A stretch of DNA of 64,000 bases from JAGWAJ01 sp965215155 (GTDB lineage Bacteria; Acidobacteriota; Vicinamibacteria; Vicinamibacterales; UBA8438). Made by a program: the position numbers and the translations under genes. The notes under the pieces were generated by a model that was not told the origin of the DNA, made no database searches, and saw nothing but the letters and a program-made list of their open reading frames with translations. Positions 35,763-44,466 of this stretch are shown here, in pieces. The stretch's first letter is position 1; each line of letters opens with the position of its first letter. The stretch lies in contig CBDCCY010000001.1 in assembly GCA_965215155.1 (NCBI GenBank), positions 496,001-560,000 on the forward strand, in the 5' to 3' direction.

Positions 35763-35838
35763 AGGAGTCTGCGCCGCGGAACGCCCGTCATGGGTGCCTC
35801 GTGCCAGCGTAGACTCCGACGCGCCCCTCAGGGCGCGC
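35763..35838. repeat. Intergenic double-hairpin repeat, copy 3
   Basis: About 76 bp with GGAGTCTGCGC, then TCGTGCCAGCGTAGACTCC and the ACGCGCCCctcaGGGCGCG hairpin. It ends exactly at the TAG stop of the convergent amidohydrolase gene, as copy 1 does at the metallo-hydrolase stop. It matches copy 1 closely when one is inverted. Confidence 0.65.
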
Positions 35839-37232
35839 TACCGCACGCCTTCCCGGAAGCGGGCCCGGAGGGCCTCCCGGTCCACGGGCTCGCCGCCGAG
35901 GTAGACGGCGGAGATCCTGCGGCTGTTCGTCACGTCGTCGAGCGGGTTCGCGTCGAGCACCACGAACGACGCGCTCTTGCCCGCCGACACGGTGCCGAGG
36001 TCGTCCAGCCGCAGGATCTCCGCATTCACCCGCGTCGCGGCGACGATCACCTCCATCGGCGTGAGCCCGCACCGCGCCATGTCGCGGAGCTCGGTGTGCG
36101 TCGTCCAGGCGACGCTCACGCCCGAGTCGGTCCCCATCCCGATTGGCATCCCCGCCTCGCGGTTCCGGGCCAGGTTGCGGCACTGCAGCTCGAACGACGC
36201 GCCCGGCCCCTCCGCCGCCAGCCGTTCGGCCTCGGCGCGCAGGTTGTCGACCTCGAACGGCGGCAGGGTCTCGGCGAGCCACGGGAGGTCGTCGTCCGTC
36301 ACCGGCGAGCCGGGCAGGTTGGGGACGGTCCAGACGTCGGGGTGCTCGCGCACCAGGGCCATGTACTCGTCGTCGATGTCGCGGTCGCGGACGGTGTGCG
36401 CGAAGCCGTCGACGCCCGCCCGGATGAGGTCCTTGGCATCCGCGAGGCCGCTCGTCGAGCCGAGGTGCGACGTCACCCGCATCCCGCGCGCGTGCGCCTC
36501 GTCGATGATCGCCCGGTAGACGGCCGGCGCCAGCTTCGGGACCGTGCCGCCACGGTCGTCGACCCAGATCTTGATGAGCTCGGCGCCCAGCGCGTCGAGC
36601 TCGGCCACCGCGGCCCTTCCTGCGGCCTCGGTCGGCGCCCCGCGCGGGATGCCCAGGCGGTAGTCCTGCTGCGGGCCCGCCGTCGGCGTGGCGGCGATCC
36701 CCCGGCCCGAGGTGAGGAGGCGCGCCGCGTTCGGGATCGCGGCGTCGCGCAACGCGAACGCCAGGGCCTCGTCGTGCTCCAGCCCGAGGCTCATCGTGGC
36801 CGCCACGCCGTGGTAGGCGGAGCGCTCCAGGTGCTCGACCAGGTTGGCCCGCGTGTAGTTCTGCTTGCTGTGCGTGCCGTCCTTCACGTTGGTCAGGCCG
36901 AGGTGCTGGTGCGCGTCGATGAGCGCCGGAATGACGGTCTTCCCCGCCAGGTCCACGCGGGCCGCGCCCGACGGAGGCTCCCGCTCGGCCCGCCGGCCGA
37001 TCCACGCGAAGCGGCCGTCCTCGACGAGGAACGCCGCGTCCGCGACGGGCGGGCCGCCGCTCCCGTCGATGAGGAGCGCGCCCTCGAACCACGTCGCCTC
37101 CTGCGCGGCGACGGGCGCCGCGATCCCGAGGCCGGCGGTGGCCGCCAGCACGACGATGCGCGTGAGGGTGCCGGCTCCGGATCCGGCGCGCGTCCGCGGT
37201 CTGTCGTCCGTCATCGCTGAACTGCCTGTCAT
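35838..37232 (-). CDS. Exported amidohydrolase (imidazolonepropionase-like)
   Basis: 464 residues; an N-terminal hydrophobic segment (TRIVVLAATAGLGIAAPVAAQ) gives export. Metal-binding blocks of the amidohydrolase superfamily are in order: DAHQHL (HxH), a lysine in AELIKIWVDD, TSHLGS, GFAHTVRD and GTDSGVS for the last aspartate, and the closing composite-domain strand ASFVVLDANPLDDVTN. Family members hydrolyse cyclic amides or dipeptides. ATG 37232 is used; MTDD at 37214 is an alternative. Convergent with the DinB gene across the repeat pair. Confidence 0.87.
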   Translation of the reverse strand: MTGSSAMTDDRPRTRAGSGAGTLTRIVVLAATAGLGIAAPVAAQEATWFEGALLIDGSGGPPVADAAFLVEDGRFAWIGRRAEREPPSGAARVDLAGKTVIPALIDAHQHLGLTNVKDGTHSKQNYTRANLVEHLERSAYHGVAATMSLGLEHDEALAFALRDAAIPNAARLLTSGRGIAATPTAGPQQDYRLGIPRGAPTEAAGRAAVAELDALGAELIKIWVDDRGGTVPKLAPAVYRAIIDEAHARGMRVTSHLGSTSGLADAKDLIRAGVDGFAHTVRDRDIDDEYMALVREHPDVWTVPNLPGSPVTDDDLPWLAETLPPFEVDNLRAEAERLAAEGPGASFELQCRNLARNREAGMPIGMGTDSGVSVAWTTHTELRDMARCGLTPMEVIVAATRVNAEILRLDDLGTVSAGKSASFVVLDANPLDDVTNSRRISAVYLGGEPVDREALRARFREGVR

Positions 37233-37509
37233 CGCTGAGCTCCCCCTGCCTCACCTCCGACCGCCCACGCCGACGGACGGGCGCCCGCGTCTCGCGCCCG
37301 CCTCGACGGCGCCCCCGGACGTCGTGCCCGCCGGCACATCGCAGCGACGGCCGGTGCCGATGCAGCGAGGGCGAACGCGGGCGGCCGGTCGACGGCTCGG
37401 GCCCGCCCTCGGCGGGGTCGTCGGTCGAGGTCCGATTATGGTCGATGGCGTCCTCCCATACGGGGAAGCGCCAGCGACATGTGGGGAGGGTGCGCAGTAT
37501 GATGGGGAT

Positions 37510-38514
37510 ATGGATGACACGGACATGCCGCCAATCACACGCCGCAACGGCAGGGCCGTGCCGGCCGCCGCGTCGTCCCCGGTCCCCGCGGCGGAGCCCC
37601 GCGGTTCGCTGCGCTACGAGGCGCTTCGGTTCCCCGGGTGCCGCCGCATCTCCCTCACGCGCGACCAGTTCGAGCGCTCCGACGACCGCATCGAATACTG
37701 GGACGCGCGCATGGAGACAGCCTGGGTGGTCGCCGACGAGTTCGCCGTCCACGAGGGAACGTCGCGGCGGCTGCCGCACCTGGCGGAACGGATCGCCTCG
37801 CTGCGCGGCGCGCCGATCGTCTCGTTCGGATCCGTGACGCTCCTGGTGCGGGACGCCGAGGGCCGGCCGCGGCGGGCGATGGAGGCGGACGAGACGCTGT
37901 ACCTGCACCCTGCCCGGTCCGCTACCCCGATCCGGTCCCTGGCGATCGGCGAGCACGACTACCCCGACGTGGTCCTCGAGGTGGATCACACGACCGACGT
38001 GCGGCCGGGCAAGCTGCTGCTGTACGAAGCCTGGGGCTTCCCCGAGCTGTGGGTGATCGTGCCGCCGGAGGGGGCCTCGCCGCGGCGCCCGGCGGGCGTG
38101 ACGATTCACCGCCTGCAGGCTGGGCGCTACCGGTCGGCGCCGGCGAGCGGCGCGTTTCCGGGGTGGACGGCGGCGGAGATCTTCGGCGCGCTGACCGAGC
38201 CGACGCCGTCGGCCGCGACATGCCGGGTCCTGGAACGCGTGGGGCGGGCCCTCGGCGCCGCGGGTGGAACCGGACCCGCCGACGATCCGCTGTCCCGCGT
38301 CCTGCTCGCGGAGGGTCGTCTGGAAGGTCGCGCGGCGGAGCTCGCCGCGGCCGTTCGCAGCCTCCTGCAGGTACGCGGGATCACGCTCTCGCCAGCGTCC
38401 CCCGGGCAGGCCTCCAGGCTCGCAGACGCATCGCGCGACACCGTGATGGCGGCCGCCTACGCCTGCGCGGACGAGGCCGACTTCTGGCGCCGGCTCGGGA
38501 TGCCGCAACGCTGA
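37510..38514 (+). CDS. Uma2-family (PD-(D/E)XK-like) protein
   Basis: 334 residues from ATG 37510 (GGGGAT upstream). The core YPDVVLEVDHTTDVRPGKLLLYEAWGFPELWVI matches Uma2/DUF820, a restriction-endonuclease-like fold, with the metal-site residues D, E and K (PD, LEV, GKLLLY). Flanking parts (first 45 residues, last 130) are not conserved in the family; the tail is helical. The role of Uma2 proteins is unknown despite their abundance. It is divergent from the amidohydrolase; the 277-bp gap between them shows no gene. Confidence 0.75.
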   Translation: MDDTDMPPITRRNGRAVPAAASSPVPAAEPRGSLRYEALRFPGCRRISLTRDQFERSDDRIEYWDARMETAWVVADEFAVHEGTSRRLPHLAERIASLRGAPIVSFGSVTLLVRDAEGRPRRAMEADETLYLHPARSATPIRSLAIGEHDYPDVVLEVDHTTDVRPGKLLLYEAWGFPELWVIVPPEGASPRRPAGVTIHRLQAGRYRSAPASGAFPGWTAAEIFGALTEPTPSAATCRVLERVGRALGAAGGTGPADDPLSRVLLAEGRLEGRAAELAAAVRSLLQVRGITLSPASPGQASRLADASRDTVMAAAYACADEADFWRRLGMPQR

Positions 38515-38554
38515 CGAGGGACAGCCTGCGCCAGGGCGTCAGGGCGTGTCCCGC

Positions 38555-40774
38555 TCAGAGTGAGTCGCGCGACATCAGGAAGGCGTGCACCTGCCACATC
38601 TCGTCACTGGAGAGCAGCCCCTCGAAAGCGGGCATGCCGGTGCCCTCGCGGCCCTGGCGGACGGCGTCGATGAAGCGCCCGGTCGGCAAGCTGCTCCGAA
38701 ACAGGCTCGGCCCCGCCCCGCCGCCCGCCCGGTGGCAGACGACGCAGCGCGCGCGGTAGATCCGTTCGCCGGCCTCTATCGCGCCCGCGTCTCCCAGCAG
38801 AGGGTTGGCTACGTCGCCGGCCTCGATCGAGGCCGCCGGAGCGGTCGCGGCTGCCGGAGCGGCCGCGGCCGCCGGTGCGCCCGCGGCTGCCGGTGCGACG
38901 GTGGCCCCCGGCAGGGTCGGCGGCGTCGTGGTGATCGGGTCGCTTCCCTCGGTCGGCTCGAAGCCGTAGCCCGGCAGGACGCGCCCGCCCAGCGTGTGGC
39001 CCGGCTCGCCGACGCGCGGCAGGCCGCCCGGAAGCGGCGTCAGGTTCGTTTCCTGCCGCAGCGCCCGCGGGCCGCCGTCGAGCGCGAACACCCACAGGTT
39101 CCCGGCCCGCGGCTCGGTGTAGTAGAAGATCATGTCCCCGCCGATGCCGCCCGACGGCACCGCCACGTACTGCGTTCCGTCGAGCTCGTAGGTGATGGGG
39201 CTGCCGATGATGCCCGAGCCGGTCTGGAACTGCCACAGCACCTCGCCGCTGCGGGCGTCGAGGGCCATGAAGTAGCCGCGCATGTCGCCGGTGAAGACGA
39301 GGCCGCTCGACGTCGCCACCGCTCCGGCCCAGAAGGGCGCCGGGCTCACGACACGCCACAGCACCTGGCGGTTGACCACGTCGAAGCCGACGAAGTTCCC
39401 CGGGTTGTCGCTCGTCAGGTACTGCTGCCAGTCCCCGCCCAGGTACGCCTCGCCGTTCGTCGGCGGCTCGATCTGGTCCTCGGCCCAGAAACGGTAGCCC
39501 ATCGCCCACTGGTTCGACATGAAGTAGAGCGCGCCCAGGTCCGGGTTGTAGGCCAGCGGCTGCCAGTCGATGGCGCCCTCCAGGCTGGGGATGATCGGCC
39601 CCACCTCGGGGCCGCCGGACTGCGCCACCATGTCGGGGTTGACCCGCGGGCGCCCGGTCACGGGGTCGAGGCCGAAGGCCCAGTTGATGCCGGGGACGAT
39701 CGGCTCGCCGTACAGGAAGCGGCCGTCGGTGCGGTCGAGGGCGTAGAAGAAGCCGTTCTTGTCGTGGTGGAAGAGCGCCTGGACCGGCCCGTGATCGCGC
39801 AGCGTCACGTCGGCCAGCACCGGCGTGCTGACGGCATCGTAGTCCCAGCAGTCCCACGGCGTGTACTGGAACCCCCAGCGGATGGCGCCGCTGTCGGCGT
39901 CCATCGCGATGGTCGCCGCCGACCACTGGTTGTCGCCCCGGCGGACGTGGCAGTTCCAGGGCGCGGCGTTGCCGGTGTTCCAGTAGACGAGGTTCAGCTC
40001 GGGATCGAAGGCCCCGGTGGTCCACGTGGGGGCGCCGCCGTTCTTCCACGTGTCGCCGGGCCAGGTCTCGTTGCCGGGCTCGCCGGGGCCCGGGATGGTG
40101 TAGGTGGTCCAGCGCAGCTCGCCGGTCATGGCGTCGTAGGCCTTGACGAATCCGCGGATGCCGTACTCGCCGCCGGCCACCCCGGTCAGGACCAGGCCGT
40201 TCACGACCAGCGGGGCGCCGGTGATGCTGTAGCCCTGCCGCCAGTCGACGACCTCGGTCTCCCATGCGACGGCGCCGGTCTCCCGGTGGAGCGCGATGAG
40301 GCGCGCATCCATGGTGCCGACGTAGACCAGCTCGCCGAACAGCGCCACGCCGCGGTTGTTGGACCCGCAGCAGTAGACGCGCTCGACGGCGTCCGACAGT
40401 CGCGGGTCGAAGCTCCACTTCTGCGCGCCGTTCCGGGCGTCGATGGCGAACACGCGCGATTCGTCGGCCGAGAGGTAGAGGACGCCGTCGTGCACCAGCG
40501 GCGTCGCCTCCAAACCGCGGTTCTCGCCGCCGGTCGCGAAGACCCAGGCGGGGTGGAGGCGATCGACGTTGTCCGGCGTGATCGCGTCGAGCTCCACGAA
40601 GCGGTGACCGTGGTAGTCGCGGCCGTACATGAGCCACGACGAGGTGTCGCCGGCCGCCGACTCGAGGTCCGAGGTGGTGACTTCCTGCGCCTGCACCGGC
40701 GGAGGGGGCAGGGCGGCCACGCCGGCGACGACCGCGCAAAGCACGGCTGAAGATCGAGTAGACGGCGTCAACAT
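38555..40774 (-). CDS. PQQ-dependent alcohol dehydrogenase with C-terminal cytochrome c (quinohaemoprotein)
   Basis: 739 residues, signal peptide ending VQAQ. The eight-bladed propeller carries the vicinal disulphide C135-C136 (YCCGSNNRG) that sits on PQQ. The catalytic aspartate is D311 in WDYDA, with a second aspartate two residues on (D313), the position that marks lanthanide-using enzymes such as XoxF. After an alanine/proline linker (about 610-650) a haem c domain follows with CVVCH and a methionine-bearing tail (GTGMPAFEGLLSSDEMWQV). It oxidises alcohols in the periplasm and passes electrons to its own haem. Divergent from the amidohydrolase at 40936. Confidence 0.92.
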   Translation of the reverse strand: MLTPSTRSSAVLCAVVAGVAALPPPPVQAQEVTTSDLESAAGDTSSWLMYGRDYHGHRFVELDAITPDNVDRLHPAWVFATGGENRGLEATPLVHDGVLYLSADESRVFAIDARNGAQKWSFDPRLSDAVERVYCCGSNNRGVALFGELVYVGTMDARLIALHRETGAVAWETEVVDWRQGYSITGAPLVVNGLVLTGVAGGEYGIRGFVKAYDAMTGELRWTTYTIPGPGEPGNETWPGDTWKNGGAPTWTTGAFDPELNLVYWNTGNAAPWNCHVRRGDNQWSAATIAMDADSGAIRWGFQYTPWDCWDYDAVSTPVLADVTLRDHGPVQALFHHDKNGFFYALDRTDGRFLYGEPIVPGINWAFGLDPVTGRPRVNPDMVAQSGGPEVGPIIPSLEGAIDWQPLAYNPDLGALYFMSNQWAMGYRFWAEDQIEPPTNGEAYLGGDWQQYLTSDNPGNFVGFDVVNRQVLWRVVSPAPFWAGAVATSSGLVFTGDMRGYFMALDARSGEVLWQFQTGSGIIGSPITYELDGTQYVAVPSGGIGGDMIFYYTEPRAGNLWVFALDGGPRALRQETNLTPLPGGLPRVGEPGHTLGGRVLPGYGFEPTEGSDPITTTPPTLPGATVAPAAAGAPAAAAAPAAATAPAASIEAGDVANPLLGDAGAIEAGERIYRARCVVCHRAGGGAGPSLFRSSLPTGRFIDAVRQGREGTGMPAFEGLLSSDEMWQVHAFLMSRDSL

Positions 40775-40935
40775 TCCCCTCCTTCAGCGAGTCCGGATGG
40801 TCGGAGCCGACGGCGCCGACGCCGAGGGCCAACCCGCTCGATACTCTACAGGTGCCGAATGTCCGGTCGCCGGCGGGTCCGTTACGCCGTGCCTTCCTGC
40901 ATAATCCCGCAATGCCTGGACGGACCGACGGCGGC

Positions 40936-42576
40936 ATGCGTCGGCGATGCCGATCGCTCCTCGCCGCCGCGGCGGTAGCCGCGTTGTGGGTCGGCGACCT
41001 GCGCTCTCAGCCGGCGGCGGACCTCCTGCTGGTCGGCGGCCTCGTCCACGACGGCTCGGGGCAGCCGCCGGTCCGCCGGGACGTCGGCGTGGTGGGGGAG
41101 CGGATCGGCTTCGTCGGCGACGCGGCGGCGGCCGGCCTCGATGCCGCCGTGGTCGTGGACGTCGATGGCCTGATGGTCACGCCGGGCTTCATCGACATGC
41201 ACTCGCACGCCGAGCTGACGGAAGACTACGGTCGGGACGCGCGGCCGTTCCTCCACCAGGGCATCACGACCGTGGCCATCGGGGTGGACGGCGCAGGAGC
41301 GCCTGACGTCGCCGAGCTGTTCGCCGGCCTCGAGGGCCGCATCGGAGTGAACGCGTTCGCCTACGCGGGTCACGGCGAGATCCGGAGGCGGGTGATCGGG
41401 GAGGACGACCGCGCACCGACGGCGGCCGAGCTCGACGAGATGCGCGCTCTGGTGCGGCAGGCCATGCACGAAGGGGCGTTCGGCCTCTCGACCGGACTCT
41501 TCTACGTGCCGGGGTACTACGCGACCACCGAGGAGGTCATCGAGCTGGCGCGGGTCGCCGCGGCATTCGACGGCATCTACGACACCCACGATCGCGACCT
41601 CGGCGCCACCTACCGGGGCGTCGGCTATCTCGCCTCGATCCGCGAGGCGATCCGGATCGGGGAGGAGGCAGGCACCCGCGTCATCTTCAGCCATTTCAAC
41701 GCACAGGGCGCGCACAACTACGGCCGTGCGCCCGAAGGGGCACGACTCATCGAAGAAGCCCGCGCGCGGGGCGTGGAGGTGGCCGCCGCGCAGCACGTGT
41801 ACACCGCGACGCAGTCGAGCCTGGCCGCCTATGCGATACCGCGGTGGGCTTCGAACGGCGGCCGCGAGGAGATGCTCGAGCGGTTCCGCGACCCCGAGAC
41901 CGTCCGCCGGCTCGACGTCGAGACGATGGAGATGCTGGCCATCCGCGGGGGCGCCGACAAGCTGCTGTTCGCCGATCCGCGGCCGGAGCTGAACGGCCGG
42001 ACGCTCGCCGCTGTGGCGGCCGGGTGGGAGCTGCCGGTACCCGCGGCGGTGCGGCGGATCCTCACCGCGGGCAACGCGGCGGTGATGAACCTCGACCTCT
42101 ACGACATCGAGAACACGCGCTTCCTGGCTCGGCAAGCGTGGATGATGACCTGCACCGACGGCCGCCCCCCGTCCCCCGCCCAGAACGTCACGCACCCCCG
42201 CGTGTTCGGGGCCTTCACGCGCAAGCTCCGCCAGTTCGTGCTCGACGAGCAGATCATCGCCATGCCCTTCGCCATCCGCAGCATGACCGGCCTGGCCGCC
42301 GACTTCCTGCGCCTGGACGACCGCGGGTACCTCCGGGCCGGCTCCGTCGCCGACATCGCGGTGTTGGACCGCGACCGCATTCGCGATCTCGCCACCTACG
42401 ACGACCCGCGACAGCACGCCGAGGGGACGGTGCACGTGCTCGTCAACGGTCGCTTCGCGATACGCGACGGCGAAGCGACCGGCGCGCTCGCCGGGCGACC
42501 CCTTCGCCGGCCGACGCGCACAGGCGCGGTCGCCCTGACCGGCGACCGCACGCCCCCACGTCGCGCCGGAGGTTGA
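40936..42576 (+). CDS. Exported D-aminoacylase-type amidohydrolase
   Basis: 546 residues from ATG 40936, where a signal peptide begins (ending DLRSQ); an ATG at 40912 is also in frame. LLLVGGLVHDGSGQPPVRRDVGVVGERIGFVG, FIDMHSHAELTED (HxH), a metal histidine in IYDTHDRD, IFSHFNAQG and CTDG for the final aspartate are as in N-acyl-D-amino-acid deacylases. The final APPGSVADIAVLDRD-like block AGSVADIAVLDRD closes the metal-dependent hydrolase fold. One base separates its stop from the next ATG, so it is co-translated with the quinoprotein at 42578. Confidence 0.87.
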   Translation: MRRRCRSLLAAAAVAALWVGDLRSQPAADLLLVGGLVHDGSGQPPVRRDVGVVGERIGFVGDAAAAGLDAAVVVDVDGLMVTPGFIDMHSHAELTEDYGRDARPFLHQGITTVAIGVDGAGAPDVAELFAGLEGRIGVNAFAYAGHGEIRRRVIGEDDRAPTAAELDEMRALVRQAMHEGAFGLSTGLFYVPGYYATTEEVIELARVAAAFDGIYDTHDRDLGATYRGVGYLASIREAIRIGEEAGTRVIFSHFNAQGAHNYGRAPEGARLIEEARARGVEVAAAQHVYTATQSSLAAYAIPRWASNGGREEMLERFRDPETVRRLDVETMEMLAIRGGADKLLFADPRPELNGRTLAAVAAGWELPVPAAVRRILTAGNAAVMNLDLYDIENTRFLARQAWMMTCTDGRPPSPAQNVTHPRVFGAFTRKLRQFVLDEQIIAMPFAIRSMTGLAADFLRLDDRGYLRAGSVADIAVLDRDRIRDLATYDDPRQHAEGTVHVLVNGRFAIRDGEATGALAGRPLRRPTRTGAVALTGDRTPPRRAGG

Positions 42577-42577
42577 C

Positions 42578-44341
42578 ATGACGCATCGCGCATCCGGCCC
42601 GGGTGCTGCTCGCCGAGCCCGCGCGCACCGGACCCGCGGGGTTGGCCGATCGATCGCCGTCTCCGTGTGCGCCGCAGCCGCCCTGGTGACGGGGTCTCCC
42701 GCAGAGGCGCAGGTCTCCGACGGCGTCTCTCCGGTCACCGACGCGATGCTGCAGGCTCCCGACCCCGCCGACTGGTTGAGCTGGCGGCGCACGCTCGACG
42801 GGTGGGGGTACAGCCCGCTCGACGAGATCGACCGGAACAACGTGAACGAGCTCCGCCTCGCCTGGTCGTGGGGCCTCGAGCCCGGGGTGTCGCAGACGAC
42901 GCCGCTCGTGCACGACGGCGTGATGTACGTCGCGAACCCGGGCAACGTGGTCCAGGCGCTCGACGCGCGCACGGGCGACTTCCTCTGGGAGTACCGCCGC
43001 GTGGTGGACGAGCAACGCCGCGCCGCGGCGCAGATGCGCAGCCTGGCCGTCTACCGGGACCTGGTCATCCTGAACACGGTCGACGCGCACATCGTGGGGC
43101 TGGATGTGCGGACGGGCGAGGTGCGCTGGGACGCGCCGGTCGGGGGTGGGCAGGAGGGCTACAGCTTCTCGAACGGACCGATCGTCGCCGACGGGACGGT
43201 CGTCGCCGGCCTGACCGGCTGCGGGCGCTACCGGGACGACACCTGCTACATCGTCGGCGTCGACGGCCGCACGGGCCGGTTGCTCTGGCGCACCTCGACC
43301 ATCGCCCGCCCCGGCGAGAGCGGCGGCGACACCTGGGGCGACCTGCCGCTTCTGTTCCGCGCGGGTGCCGACGCCTGGATGACCGGGAGCTACGACCCGG
43401 TCACCGGGCTCATCTACTGGGGCACGTCGCAGCCCAAGCCGCACAACCGCGACGCGCGGGGCACGGACGGCGACGCGCTCTACAGCAACTCGACGCTGGC
43501 CCTCGACCCCGCGACCGGCGAGATGCGGTGGTACTACCAGCACATCCCGGGCGACTCCCACGACATGGACGAGTCGTTCGAGCGCATCCTGATCGACTAC
43601 GACGGCCGGCGCTCGCTGTTCACGATGGGCAAGCTCGGGATTCTCTGGGAGCTCGACCGCGTCACGGGCGCCTTCCGGCGCGCCCTCGATCTCGGCTACC
43701 AGAACATCCTCGACGTCGACCCGCGGACCGGCGCGGTGACCCATCGCGACGGGATGCTGTCCGACGTCGGCGAGGAGCTCTTCTTCTGCCCCAGCACGGG
43801 CGGCTTCAAGAGCCTGCGGGCGATGGCCTATCACCCCGGGACCGGGGCGTTGTACGTGCCGCTCAATCTGAGCTGCGAGACCGCCGCCTTCGCTCCCGTC
43901 GAGCGGCGCGCCGGGGGCGGCGGAGGCGGCGCCGTGCGCGGCCGGATCAACCACTTCCATCCGCAGGCGCCGGGCCAGTTGGGCGAGTTTCGGGCCCTGG
44001 ACGTGCGGACCGGCGAGACCCGCTGGCGCCGGCGCCTCCGGGTGCCCTACAACACCGCGGCGTTGACGACCGGCGGGGGCCTGGTGTTCATCGGCGACTG
44101 GGGGCGCCGCGTCCACGCCTACGACGCGCGGAACGGAGAGCCGCTCTGGCAGAGTCGCCTCGCGACCATGGCGAACGGCTTCCCGATCACCTATGCCGTC
44201 GGCGGCCGGCAGTTTGTCGCGTTCGTGGCCGGCCCGTCGATCGGCGGCTCGAGCTGGGCGACGATCCTCCCCGGCGACCTCCTGCCCGAGGAGCGCAATC
44301 CGCGGGGCGGCAGCGGCGTCTTCGTGTTCGCGTTGCCCTGA
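42578..44341 (+). CDS. Exported PQQ-type beta-propeller dehydrogenase, paralogue 1
   Basis: 587 residues with a signal peptide (ending PAEAQ). Blades show the AxDxxTGxxxWxxR tryptophan-docking pattern (QALDARTGDFLWEYRR, LDVRTGEVRWDAP, VDGRTGRLLWRTS). The acid pair at the active site is D329-x-D331 in SHDMDESFE. There is no fused haem and no Cys-Cys pair, so it differs from the enzyme at 38555 and resembles 45729 over its whole length. GGAGG precedes the ATG by 5 bases. Substrate unknown; electrons probably go to a separate cytochrome or quinone. Confidence 0.85.
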   Translation: MTHRASGPGAARRARAHRTRGVGRSIAVSVCAAAALVTGSPAEAQVSDGVSPVTDAMLQAPDPADWLSWRRTLDGWGYSPLDEIDRNNVNELRLAWSWGLEPGVSQTTPLVHDGVMYVANPGNVVQALDARTGDFLWEYRRVVDEQRRAAAQMRSLAVYRDLVILNTVDAHIVGLDVRTGEVRWDAPVGGGQEGYSFSNGPIVADGTVVAGLTGCGRYRDDTCYIVGVDGRTGRLLWRTSTIARPGESGGDTWGDLPLLFRAGADAWMTGSYDPVTGLIYWGTSQPKPHNRDARGTDGDALYSNSTLALDPATGEMRWYYQHIPGDSHDMDESFERILIDYDGRRSLFTMGKLGILWELDRVTGAFRRALDLGYQNILDVDPRTGAVTHRDGMLSDVGEELFFCPSTGGFKSLRAMAYHPGTGALYVPLNLSCETAAFAPVERRAGGGGGGAVRGRINHFHPQAPGQLGEFRALDVRTGETRWRRRLRVPYNTAALTTGGGLVFIGDWGRRVHAYDARNGEPLWQSRLATMANGFPITYAVGGRQFVAFVAGPSIGGSSWATILPGDLLPEERNPRGGSGVFVFALP

Positions 44342-44466
44342 TCGGGACCGCACGGCCTGCCCGGTCGCCTCCCCGTCGGGCGCGCGGGGAAGCGTATAGA
44401 ATGGCGGCACGGACAGCGAAGGTGGCCGGTTCGGGCGCCGGCCCCGATTCTTCTGGAGACGAGACG

